Below are positions 1 to 6,112 of a stretch of 6,651 bases of DNA, piece by piece. The position numbers were made by a program, and so were the translations under genes. The DNA comes from Acidobacteriota bacterium (GTDB lineage: Bacteria > Acidobacteriota > Terriglobia > UBA7540). The notes under the pieces are model-generated. The model saw nothing but the letters and a program-made list of their open reading frames with translations. It did not search any database and had not been told where the DNA came from. The stretch is from the NCBI GenBank assembly GCA_021827255.1, contig JAKAWO010000170.1, positions 1-6,651 on the forward strand, given 5' to 3'. Within the stretch, counting starts at the first letter, position 1, and each line of letters begins with the position of its first letter.

Positions 1-1
1 T

Positions 2-943
2 CTATAATATTTTCGTCGCGCGAGCATAAACCAGATTCTTGACCACCCCTTGTTCAACCAAGCTGACTCGCCGGCGGGGAATGCCTTCGCCATCGAAGGG
101 AGGGCCGCCTTGCAACGGGTGGAAGACGTCGTCGCGGACGAAAATATTATCGCCAAACAGCTTCTCGCCCACCCGGCCTGAGAGGCAGCTCCGGCCTTCG
201 TGAACCGCCAGGCCGCCGAAATCAAAGAACAAGAAGCCCAGTAAATCGAGCACGGCGGAGGGTTCAAGGATTACGGTGTATTTGCCCGGATGGAGGTCGC
301 GCGGAGCCGAACCTTCCAGCGCTTTACGGGCGGCGCGTCCGGCCAGCTCTTCCGGGTTCAGTTCAAGGTGAAGCGGGCTGGTTTTCTTGGCCCAGCCGGA
401 GCTCGTCTCCCCCAGCATCGTGATGGAAAACTCTGAGAGTGTCTCCTCGTGAAACGCCTCGAGGCCACGTGAATTGAGCAAGGCCGTCGAGGTGGCGCCG
501 CTCGAATAAACTCCGGCCGCAGTCAGCTTGTCCTTTTCCGCCCGCCGGATGGCAGCCGAGACCGTTTCCGCGCGAGCGCTCGGAGAGAGGTTCGCTGTCT
601 CTTTGTAGAAACGGTCCACGGAGCGGTAGGTTTGAGGGCTCGGAAGCGGAAGCAGATCGGGGTTAGGAGGCTGGAGACGCGCCAGCGCCAAGGCGCCTTC
701 GCAAGCCTGGCGGATGGAAATCTCATCGAGCTTGTTGGTGCTGGCGCGGGCGGTGCGATGATCCGCTACGGCGCGCACCGAAAGCGCCGTTTCCTCCTCG
801 GCAACGTTCTGATGAATGGTGTTGTTGGCAAATCGAGTGAGGGCGTAAGTGGTCGAAGTGATGAACGCTTCGGTTTCGTCGGCGGTCGAATACTTCAGGA
901 CTTTATCGAAAATCTCTTTGGCGCGTTGGCGGGTTAGTGTCAT
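2..943 (-). CDS. tldE: TldE/PmbA-family protein, partner of TldD (3' end outside window)
   Basis: This is the N-terminal 313 residues of a TldE/PmbA-type protein; the frame is still open at the left edge, so the C-terminal part is missing (family members are usually about 430-450 aa). In known systems TldE forms a heterodimer with TldD. The pair degrades or matures unstructured peptides in the cytoplasm (microcin B17 maturation, CcdA turnover), with TldD carrying the active site. The N-terminal half matches the family's mixed helix/strand domain. Residues about 218-272 (a strand with ILEPSAVLDLL, then a GLAVHEGRS..SGRVGEKLF stretch) correspond to the region where TldD carries its zinc motif. 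No HExxxH is present, which fits TldE rather than a second TldD. It lies 156 nt downstream of tldD on the same strand. The ATG has no clear Shine-Dalgarno sequence upstream, but no better start was seen. The family call is firm; the tldE rather than tldD paralogue call rests on the missing motif and the neighbour. Confidence 0.88.
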   Translation of the reverse strand: MTLTRQRAKEIFDKVLKYSTADETEAFITSTTYALTRFANNTIHQNVAEEETALSVRAVADHRTARASTNKLDEISIRQACEGALALARLQPPNPDLLPLPSPQTYRSVDRFYKETANLSPSARAETVSAAIRRAEKDKLTAAGVYSSGATSTALLNSRGLEAFHEETLSEFSITMLGETSSGWAKKTSPLHLELNPEELAGRAARKALEGSAPRDLHPGKYTVILEPSAVLDLLGFLFFDFGGLAVHEGRSCLSGRVGEKLFGDNIFVRDDVFHPLQGGPPFDGEGIPRRRVSLVEQGVVKNLVYARATKIL

Positions 944-946
944 CGG

Positions 947-1091
947 GTGATTTGGCGATTGCCGGATGGAGTCATGGTGTGATGCGGCGATCTCTTCATC
1001 GGATCATTCAAGGGCCAAGATGCCCTTCGAATGAATCCATCCTCCCATGGAGCAATGGCTCAAACGCCCGGTCACCCCATCGCTCAATCAC
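947..1091. repeat. Imperfect palindrome filling the tldD-tldE gap
   Basis: Almost the whole gap between the two tld genes is an inverted repeat centred near 1019. The core is a strong stem: 1001-1015 pairs with 1022-1038 over 15 bp, with two single-base bulges and a 6-nt loop (caagat). The outermost arms also match: gtgatt (947-952) with aatcac (1086-1091), and gcgat (955-959) with atcgc (1079-1083), each separated by 2 nt. A ccgg (962-965 and 1068-1071) follows slightly out of register. The middle of each arm is poorly matched. No T-tract follows the core stem in either direction, so it does not look like an intrinsic terminator. It could be a decayed MITE or REP-like unit, or an mRNA hairpin that sets the TldD:TldE ratio. 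The core stem is seen directly; the role is inference. Confidence 0.6.
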
Positions 1092-1099
1092 TCCACGGT

Positions 1100-2557
1100 T
1101 CAACGGCCGTAGGCGACGCCTACGCTCACCTTTCGGAACCGCGCCGGTGAAGCGCCGTGGCCCGTGCCCATGGTTTGCATGGGCTGGCCTTTGCCGCAGT
1201 TGGGCGTTCCCCAGAGCGTCCAATCCTCCGGGCCGCCAATGGCGTCGCACGAGTTCCAGAATTCCGTGGTGATGCCGCCGTAGCTTGGATTTCTAAGCAT
1301 CCGGGTCTTTTTGCCCTGCTTGATTTCCCACCCGATTTCGGTTCCGAACTGGAAATTGTAGCGGCGGTCGTCAATAGACCAACTGCGGTTGGTCTCCATG
1401 TAGATCCCGTCGTCCGTATCAGCGATCAGATCCTCAAGGCTTCCCCGCACCGGCAGAAGGCTCACGTTCGTCATACGGATGAGGGGAATGCGATTCCACC
1501 CTTCGGCGCGCATGGCGCCGTTGGAGCGCACGTCTCCAACCGCAGCCGCCGTCTCGCGGGATGTCAGGTAGCCCACAAACAAGCCGTCTTGGATGATCGG
1601 CGTGCGCTGAGCGGGCACGCCCTCGTCGTCATACGCAAACGTCCCGAGGCCGGGTCCGTGCGACGGCGTGGCGTCGGCCACCACGTTGACCATCTCGGAC
1701 GCATACTTCAACTGGTGGAGCTTATCGAGCGTCAGGAAGCTCATGCCCGCGAAGTTGGCTTCGGTGCCAAGAACGCGGTCGAGCTCGATCGGGTGTCCGA
1801 CGGATTCGTGAATTTGGAGACCCACTTGCGAGCTGCCCAGAATAATGTCGCGCACGCCGGCTGGGCATTGTTCGGCTGAGTGCAGAGCGACCGCCTCCTC
1901 GGCGATCTGCGGCGCGTGTCCCACGAGGTCCAGTTCCTCCACCAATTCGTAGCCTTTGGTCTGGTATTGCCCGCCGAATGAATTGGGATAGGACCGACGC
2001 TGGATTTCGTTGCCCGCGAAGGAGGTGGCGACGAAGCCGACGCCCGTCTGAGTCTTCTTCTGGCGAATCTCGGACCCGTGACTGGAAAGGAAAAACTGAT
2101 CCAGGTGACGGAAGTCCATCTGAACTTCCGCCAGCGTGATGCCTTTGACCCTCCGGAGCTCGGTATCCACCTTGAGCATTAGCTCGAGGCAGCTCGAAAC
2201 AGGAATCGAAAACGGATCAATGCGGCATGGGCCTGTCCATTGATCTACGAACTTGCTTTCGGGGGCGAGTTCAACATCCCGCTTTTTGGCAAGCGAGCTG
2301 GCGCGGGCGATTTCAACCGCGCGCGCCGCAACGGCATCAAGGCCATCGCGCGTCAGTTGGTCGGTCGAGGCGAAGCCCCACGCGCCCGAAGCGATCACCC
2401 GCACGCCGAGGCCGTAGGATTCTGACTCGCGAACCTGCGCCGTCTCGCCATTCTTGGTCCCCAGGTTTCGCTGCCGCACGCCGATCACGCGAACGTCGGC
2501 ATAGCTCGAGCCTTGTGCAATCGCCGTGTCCAACGCTCTTTGGGCGAGATCCTTCAT
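1100..2557 (-). CDS. tldD: TldD zinc metalloprotease
   Basis: Complete 485-residue TldD-type metallopeptidase of the PmbA/TldD family, close to the usual length. Residues 250-255 read HESVGH, the family's HExxxH zinc motif. A C-terminal NCGKGQP (cysteine at 454) corresponds to the conserved cysteine thought to complete the metal site. The surrounding GTEANFAGMSFL and GHGASP..F segments are also family hallmarks. With TldE it forms a cytoplasmic protease that threads unfolded peptides; known roles include microcin B17 leader removal and antitoxin degradation. The real substrate here cannot be read from the sequence. The ATG at 2557 follows an AAGGG that touches it, too close for a normal Shine-Dalgarno. 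The N-terminus nevertheless aligns with the family (early YADVR and GVRV motifs), so this start is kept. It lies 120 nt downstream of ahcY on the same strand and is followed by tldE. Confidence 0.93.
   Translation of the reverse strand: MKDLAQRALDTAIAQGSSYADVRVIGVRQRNLGTKNGETAQVRESESYGLGVRVIASGAWGFASTDQLTRDGLDAVAARAVEIARASSLAKKRDVELAPESKFVDQWTGPCRIDPFSIPVSSCLELMLKVDTELRRVKGITLAEVQMDFRHLDQFFLSSHGSEIRQKKTQTGVGFVATSFAGNEIQRRSYPNSFGGQYQTKGYELVEELDLVGHAPQIAEEAVALHSAEQCPAGVRDIILGSSQVGLQIHESVGHPIELDRVLGTEANFAGMSFLTLDKLHQLKYASEMVNVVADATPSHGPGLGTFAYDDEGVPAQRTPIIQDGLFVGYLTSRETAAAVGDVRSNGAMRAEGWNRIPLIRMTNVSLLPVRGSLEDLIADTDDGIYMETNRSWSIDDRRYNFQFGTEIGWEIKQGKKTRMLRNPSYGGITTEFWNSCDAIGGPEDWTLWGTPNCGKGQPMQTMGTGHGASPARFRKVSVGVAYGR
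1108..1124. repeat. Perfect 17-bp palindrome at the 3' end of tldD
   Basis: cgtaggcg, a central a, then cgcctacg form a perfect odd palindrome over the last sense codons of tldD. In RNA it gives a 7-bp GC-rich stem with a 3-nt loop, ending a few bases before the TGA. It codes for the VGVAY residues near the C-terminus, so part of it is constrained by protein sequence. No run of T follows, so it is at best an mRNA-stabilising or weak pausing hairpin. Confidence 0.45.
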
Positions 2558-2677
2558 CCCTTAAATCAATCGCGAAGGCGTGCAACGAGCTACGGCGCGC
2601 TCGAAGAGTTCCCTTCGTGGAATGGCGACATTTCGAACGGGGCTCAAGGGGGCCGAAGTTAAACCGTGACTCAACGC
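2558..2677. other. ahcY-tldD intergenic spacer, no gene seen
   Basis: A 120-nt gap between two co-directional genes. Two small stems can be drawn on the minus strand (cgaag/cttcg around a 6-nt loop, and cgagc/gctcg around an 8-nt loop). Neither is followed by a T-tract, and no convincing -35/-10 pair was found. Read-through from metK-ahcY into tldD is therefore possible but unproven. Confidence 0.45.
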
Positions 2678-3952
2678 CTACGTTCCCTCCGACCAGGAAG
2701 CCAGGTAGGCTTCCTGCTCCCTGGTCAGCTTGTCAATGGTGATGCCCATGGATTCCAGCTTTAGACGGGCGATGGACCGGTCAATCTCGGTGGGAACAGG
2801 GTAAACCTTGGGCTCAAGTTGGCCATGGTTCTTGACAACATGCTCAACGGAAAGAGCCTGGTTGGCAAAACTCATGTCCATGACGACCGCGGGATGACCT
2901 TCGGCAGCCGTCAGGTTGATGAGGCGGCCTTGCCCGAGCAAGAAAATCTTGCGGCCATCGCGCAGAGTATATTCATCCACGAATTCACGGACCTGGCGCT
3001 TTGAATGCGCCGCTTTCTCCAGTCCGGGAATGTCAATCTCCACGTTGAAGTGCCCGGAATTGGCTACCACCGCTCCGTCCTTCATGGCCTTGAAATGCTC
3101 GACGGTCAAGACACTCTTGTTGCCGGTCAAGGTGATGAAGACGTCACCGGCTGCCGCGGCCACAGCCAGCGGCATCACGCGGAAGCCATCCATAGTGGCC
3201 TCCAGGGCCCGAGTGGGGTTGACTTCCGTCACGATGACGTCGGCCCCCAGCCCCTTCGCTCGCATCGCAACGCCCCGGCCGCACCAGCCGTAGCCGCAGA
3301 CGACCACGTGGAGGCCGGCGAACAACAGATTGGTGGCGCGAATGATCCCGTCAATGGTGGACTGGCCCGTGCCGTAACGATTGTCGAACAGATGCTTTGT
3401 GTCGGCGTCGTTCACCGCCACAATGGGATACTTGAGCACGCCCTGAGCCGCCATGCTGCGCAGGCGGATGACGCCTGTGGTGGTTTCTTCCGTCCCCCCC
3501 AGCACGCCGGGAATAAGCTCCTGCCCCTTGGTCAGAATCGTGGTCACCAGGTCGGCGCCATCGTCCATGGTCATTTGCGGCTTATGGCTGAGCGCCGCCA
3601 TGATGTGGGAATAGTAGGTCTCCTTGTCCTCGCCTTTGATGGCAAACACTGGGATGTGATAGTCGTGGACGAGCGAGGCGGCCACATCGTCCTGGGTGCT
3701 GAGCGGGTTCGAAGCGCACACAACCACGTCCGCGCCGCCGTCACGGAGCGTGATGGCCAGGTTGGCGGTTTCCGTGGTGACGTGGAGACAGGCGGCGATT
3801 CGAATCCCCTCGAGCGGCCGTTCCGCGATGAATCTTTTGCGGATCAATTGCAGGACGGGCATCCATTGGTTGGCCCATTCGATCCGATTTTTTCCTTTAG
3901 CGGCTAAATTCAGATCTTTGACGTCACACTCCAGGGTCTTCGTGGTCGTCAT
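2678..3952 (-). CDS. ahcY: Adenosylhomocysteinase (S-adenosyl-L-homocysteine hydrolase)
   Basis: Complete 424-aa AhcY. The enzyme is a cytoplasmic NAD-dependent hydrolase that reversibly splits S-adenosylhomocysteine into adenosine and homocysteine, removing the inhibitory product of SAM-dependent methylation. Visible motifs are the substrate-domain segment CLHVTTETANL (55-65), the catalytic-region NDADTKHLFDN (181-191, with Lys186, Asp190 and Asn191), the Rossmann NAD loop GYGWCGRG (220-227), NSGHFNVEID (298-307) and GHPAVVMDMSF (352-362). It is the short form: FDNRYGTGQS replaces the FDNLYGCRES-type sequence of eukaryotic and proteobacterial enzymes, and the chain ends in YLASWSEGT without the KPxxYRY tail. 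Both traits are known from archaeal- and Thermotoga-type enzymes. The ATG abuts the metK stop with no intervening base, which indicates co-transcription and probable translational coupling. Confidence 0.97.
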   Translation of the reverse strand: MTTTKTLECDVKDLNLAAKGKNRIEWANQWMPVLQLIRKRFIAERPLEGIRIAACLHVTTETANLAITLRDGGADVVVCASNPLSTQDDVAASLVHDYHIPVFAIKGEDKETYYSHIMAALSHKPQMTMDDGADLVTTILTKGQELIPGVLGGTEETTTGVIRLRSMAAQGVLKYPIVAVNDADTKHLFDNRYGTGQSTIDGIIRATNLLFAGLHVVVCGYGWCGRGVAMRAKGLGADVIVTEVNPTRALEATMDGFRVMPLAVAAAAGDVFITLTGNKSVLTVEHFKAMKDGAVVANSGHFNVEIDIPGLEKAAHSKRQVREFVDEYTLRDGRKIFLLGQGRLINLTAAEGHPAVVMDMSFANQALSVEHVVKNHGQLEPKVYPVPTEIDRSIARLKLESMGITIDKLTREQEAYLASWSEGT

Positions 3953-5107
3953 CTATCGCCCAACCTCCTGCCGTAGGCTATCCGCCTTGTCGGTCTTTTC
4001 CCAAGTGAATTCCGGTTCGGAGCGTCCGAAGTGCCCGTAAGCGGCGGTCTTCCGGTAAATCGGGCGAAGCAGATCAAGCGCGCGAATAATGGCCCTCGGG
4101 GTGAGATCAAATTGCTGGCGGACCGCCTCCGTCAGTTGCCCGCAACTCGCCTTTCCGGTTCCGAATGTTTCCACCAAGATGGAAACCGGCTCGGCAACGC
4201 CGATGGCATAGGCGAGCTGGACTTCGGCTCGGTCGGCCAGGCCGGCCGCGACAATGTTCTTGGCAATGTAGCGGGCCATGTAGGTGGCGGAACGGTCCAC
4301 TTTGGTGGGGTCCTTGCCTGAGAATGATCCCCCGCCGTGCCGCGCCCAGCCGCCGTAAGTGTCCACGATAATCTTGCGCCCCGTCAGGCCTGAATCGCCC
4401 ACCGGACCTCCGGTCACAAAGCGCCCGGTCGGATTGATGTGATATTTCGTCTTCTGATCCAGCATGTGGGCGGGAATCACGGGCTTGATGACGCACTCGA
4501 GCACCCCTTCGTGAAGTGTCTCGTTGGAAACAGAGTCGCTGTGCTGGGTTGAAACCACCACCGCGTCCACGCGCACCGGCTTGGAGCCTTCGTACTCCAC
4601 CGTCACCTGCGACTTGCCGTCCGGCCGAATGAAGTCGAGAATCTTCTTCTTCCGCGTCTCCGCCAGCCGCATGCAGAGCTTGTGAGCCATCATAATGGGG
4701 AAGGGCATTCGTTCCGGTGTCTCGTTGCAGGCGTAACCGAACATCAGACCTTGGTCTCCGGCTCCCCCCGTGTCCACGCCCATCCCGATGTCCTGGCTCT
4801 GCCGCGTCAGATTGACGTGAATCTCGCAATTATCCGCTGTGAACCCGCCCTTCGGATCGGTGTAACCGATTTCTCGGACCGTATTGGAAACGATGGCCCG
4901 AATGTCGGGGGAAACGAACGTGGTGATTTCACCCATCACGTAAACGTGGCGATCCTTCACCATGGACTCGCACGCCACTCGGCCCCCAGGATCGGCTCCC
5001 AGCACCGCGTCCAGCACCGCGTCGGAAATCTGATCGCAGAGTTTGTCGGGATGCCCTTCGGTCACCGATTCAGAGGTAAAAAAATAACGTTGGTTTGACG
5101 CCGTCAC
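3953..5107 (-). CDS. metK: S-adenosylmethionine synthetase (methionine adenosyltransferase)
   Basis: Complete 384-aa MetK, the typical bacterial length. It makes S-adenosylmethionine from methionine and ATP in the cytoplasm, working as a tetramer or dimer with active sites between subunits. Key motifs are intact: TEGHPDK (16-22) of the N-terminal ATP/metal site, GGAGDQGLMFGYA (114-126) and the P-loop-like GGGSFSGKDPTKVDRSA (258-274). The start is a GTG at 5105-5107, chosen because a GGAAGGAG Shine-Dalgarno ends 4 nt before it and because residues 7-22 match the conserved MetK N-terminus. It is the first gene of the leftward cluster, about 45 nt from a predicted promoter. Its stop codon touches the ahcY start, coupling synthesis of the methyl donor to clearance of its by-product. 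A KDRHVYVMGEITT segment (51-63) differs from the common KTG-type sequence, but this looks like lineage variation rather than damage. Confidence 0.98.
   Translation of the reverse strand: MTASNQRYFFTSESVTEGHPDKLCDQISDAVLDAVLGADPGGRVACESMVKDRHVYVMGEITTFVSPDIRAIVSNTVREIGYTDPKGGFTADNCEIHVNLTRQSQDIGMGVDTGGAGDQGLMFGYACNETPERMPFPIMMAHKLCMRLAETRKKKILDFIRPDGKSQVTVEYEGSKPVRVDAVVVSTQHSDSVSNETLHEGVLECVIKPVIPAHMLDQKTKYHINPTGRFVTGGPVGDSGLTGRKIIVDTYGGWARHGGGSFSGKDPTKVDRSATYMARYIAKNIVAAGLADRAEVQLAYAIGVAEPVSILVETFGTGKASCGQLTEAVRQQFDLTPRAIIRALDLLRPIYRKTAAYGHFGRSEPEFTWEKTDKADSLRQEVGR
3964..3969 (-). promoter_or_regulatory. ahcY ribosome binding site inside metK
   Basis: On the minus strand AGGAGG lies within the final codons of metK (encoding RQEVGR), 11 nt before the ahcY ATG. 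The site is strong but slightly far from the start. Because ribosomes finishing metK cover it and terminate right at the ahcY start, re-initiation is likely. Confidence 0.7.
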
Positions 5108-5110
5108 GCG

Positions 5111-5118
5111 ACTCCTTC
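5111..5118 (-). promoter_or_regulatory. metK ribosome binding site selecting a GTG start
   Basis: The minus strand reads GGAAGGAG, then TCGC, then GTG. This near-perfect Shine-Dalgarno decides the GTG start of metK; no in-frame ATG is better placed. Confidence 0.75.
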
Positions 5119-5154
5119 CAACCCACAGTAAGAATCTGACGTTGGTTGCAAACC
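5118..5154 (-). promoter_or_regulatory. Short metK leader with two competing stems
   Basis: On the minus strand the leader contains ggtt-tgc-aacc (a 4-bp hairpin, 5144-5154). Its 3' part overlaps a ccaac (5141-5145) that can instead pair with gttgg (5118-5122), which sits just upstream of and slightly overlapping the Shine-Dalgarno. The two pairings exclude each other. I do not recognise any known SAM or SAH riboswitch consensus, and at about 45 nt the leader is too short for SAM-I. The stems are only 4-5 bp, so chance is a real possibility. Confidence 0.3.
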
Positions 5155-5158
5155 TGAG

Positions 5159-5188
5159 AAACTACCATACTCCCATGGCGGGTGTCAA
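5159..5188 (-). promoter_or_regulatory. Predicted sigma70-like promoter for metK-ahcY
   Basis: On the minus strand a perfect TTGACA -35 (5183-5188) is followed after 18 nt by TAGTTT (5159-5164). That hexamer keeps the key T1, A2 and T6 of the -10 box but is otherwise weak. Transcription would start near 5152, giving a leader of about 45 nt before the metK GTG. Position, orientation and the consensus -35 support it; the -10 is the uncertain part. Confidence 0.6.
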
Positions 5189-5229
5189 CGCGGCATTTTA
5201 TGCGCGTGCAGCGACCGAACCGATGAGGG

Positions 5230-5244
5230 GCGGCGACTCGCCGC
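5230..5244. repeat. GC-rich perfect hairpin upstream of the metK promoter
   Basis: gcggcg-act-cgccgc is a perfect 6-bp inverted repeat with a 3-nt loop, about 40 nt upstream of the -35 box. No T-tract follows in either direction. It may be a fragment of a dispersed palindromic repeat or an old terminator stem; nothing in the window allows a choice. Confidence 0.4.
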
Positions 5245-5398
5245 TTGGCGCGGCGGCTGGACAACCTCGCGTCCCGGCAGCGTTCCAGGCTGAAACTCGC
5301 TGGGATATGTGACATCGAAGCGAGAATTCTGTGGATGGCATTTATTCTGGCCCTTCGTCGAGGCGTGTATGAGACGCTCCGAGCAGGAGGCGCCCTTC

Positions 5399-5602
5399 GA
5401 CCATGGCCGCCAGCACCTCTTCGTGAACTCGGTCGCCAGCGAAGCCGGCTGCAAAACGGTGATCGCTCACCGCCTCAAACGCTCGGGGATATTCTGTACG
5501 CCTCGAGGGGCCAATGCTATCCTGACTCTGGGTTGCGCTCACCTCAATAGCGGTTTTGAGGATTATGGGCAGGGCCGCCGGGCAGATATGGCCGCGTAAC
5601 TC
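5399..5602 (+). pseudogene. ISKra4-like transposase remnant, C-terminal end only
   Basis: A plus-strand frame of about 67 residues reads from DHGRQHLFVNS to the stop at 5600-5602. It matches the C-terminus I know from ISKra4-type transposases: a QGLFVGSG-like start, then EAGCKTVI.xRLKRSG, then GANAILxL.C, then FEDY near the end. Several positions that are nearly fixed in those proteins are changed (GANAILTLGC for a GANAILALRC-type sequence, FEDYGQ for FEDYWE), and the frame upstream of about 5399 shows no transposase similarity. The catalytic domain is absent, so this is a dead fragment, probably left by an old insertion next to the metK promoter. Family assignment is from recalled motifs, not a search. 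No terminal inverted repeat pair could be identified. Confidence 0.68.
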
Positions 5603-5671
5603 CAATGTCGCGCACCCCGCGGGACTGGATTAAGGCCCGTTCGAGCACGACCCCCTGGAGGCTTGCATTCC

Positions 5672-6085
5672 ATGAAATCCCATACGGAATATCTCTGGTT
5701 CAACACGAAGAAAAAGCGCGAATTCATTAACATAACGGACGACGTGGCAAACGCCGTGGCCAAGTCGGGAATCCAGGAGGGACTGGCGCTGGCCTCCGCC
5801 ATGCACATCACGGCGGGAGTTTACATCAACGACGCCGAAGATGGCCTGATCGCCGACATCGAAGCATGGCTGGAGCATTTGGCTCCGTTCCGCGCGGATT
5901 ATCGCCATCACGCGACCGGCGAGACCAACGGCGACGCTCACTTGAAAAACCTGCTGGTGGGGCACCAAGTCCTGGTTCCGGTCACCGAGGGCAAGCTCGA
6001 CCTGGGGCCGTGGCAGCAGGTCTATTATGCCGAGTTTGACGGCCAGCGAAGAAAGCGCGTCGTCCTCAAGCTGATCGGAGAGTAA
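5672..6085 (+). CDS. yjbQ: YjbQ/UPF0047 family protein (secondary thiamine-phosphate synthase-like)
   Basis: Small 137-aa cytoplasmic protein of the YjbQ/UPF0047 family, which is usually 130-140 aa. E. coli YjbQ shows weak thiamine-phosphate synthase activity, but the physiological role is unsettled, so no pathway is assigned here. Visible features are the N-terminal EFINITDDV strand, GLALASAMHITAGVYIND (37-54, the conserved histidine and asparagine segment), DYRHHATGETNGDAHLKN (76-93, conserved His/Asp cluster) and the C-terminal signature VTEGKLDLGPWQQVYYAEFDG (104-124). That signature carries GPWQ where many members have GTWQ, a variant I know from another branch of the family. The ATG at 5672 is chosen because GGAGG (5657-5661) lies 10 nt upstream; the in-frame TTG at 5663 is too close to that site. 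It is transcribed away from metK and toward the GH172 gene. Confidence 0.92.
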   Translation: MKSHTEYLWFNTKKKREFINITDDVANAVAKSGIQEGLALASAMHITAGVYINDAEDGLIADIEAWLEHLAPFRADYRHHATGETNGDAHLKNLLVGHQVLVPVTEGKLDLGPWQQVYYAEFDGQRRKRVVLKLIGE

Positions 6086-6092
6086 GCGCGCC

Positions 6093-6112
6093 GCGAGCCA
6101 AGACGTGGTCGC
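6093..6112. terminator. Possible weak bidirectional hairpin between convergent genes
   Basis: In the 27-nt gap between the yjbQ and GH172 stops, gcga-g-cca (6093-6100) pairs with tggtcgc (6106-6112): 7 bp with one bulged g and a 5-nt loop. The position suits a shared terminator, but no T-tract follows on either strand, so the call is tentative. Confidence 0.28.

Larger units (their letters stand above)
5108..5671. other. 564-nt region without an intact gene
   Basis: Between the divergent metK and yjbQ genes lie the metK leader and promoter (to 5188), a GC-rich hairpin (5230-5244), an unassigned stretch (about 5245-5398) and the transposase remnant (5399-5602). A further stretch of about 70 nt before yjbQ includes a cccgcggg palindrome (5616-5623). 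Small frames on both strands in 5185-5454 have no recognisable motifs and are not called. No clear promoter for yjbQ was found. Confidence 0.6.

Noticed and set aside
1001..1038. Core stem in the tldD-tldE gap as an intrinsic terminator
   Set aside because: No T-rich tract follows the stem on either strand.
1157..1879. 240-residue plus-strand open frame opposite tldD
   Set aside because: GC-rich antisense shadow of tldD without recognisable domains; tldD has intact family motifs over the same span.
3005..3907. 300-residue plus-strand open frame opposite ahcY
   Set aside because: It is the codon-bias shadow of ahcY, low in hydrophobic core and rich in His/Gly/Arg. It has no motifs, and the opposite frame is an unmistakable enzyme.
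4107..4829. 240-residue minus-strand frame overlapping metK
   Set aside because: Same-strand shifted frame within metK; Arg/Gly/His-rich composition typical of an out-of-frame translation.
5108..5160. Known SAM or SAH riboswitch upstream of metK
   Set aside because: I could not match the conserved cores of SAM-I, SAM-II or SAH classes, and the leader from the predicted promoter is only about 45 nt.
5185..5454. 89-residue minus-strand frame upstream of metK as a possible small gene
   Set aside because: It overlaps the predicted metK -35 box and the transposase remnant, has no Shine-Dalgarno support and matches no motif.
5663..5671. TTG at 5663 as the start of yjbQ
   Set aside because: It lies only 1 nt from the GGAGG site; the ATG at 5672 has workable spacing and fits the family N-terminus.
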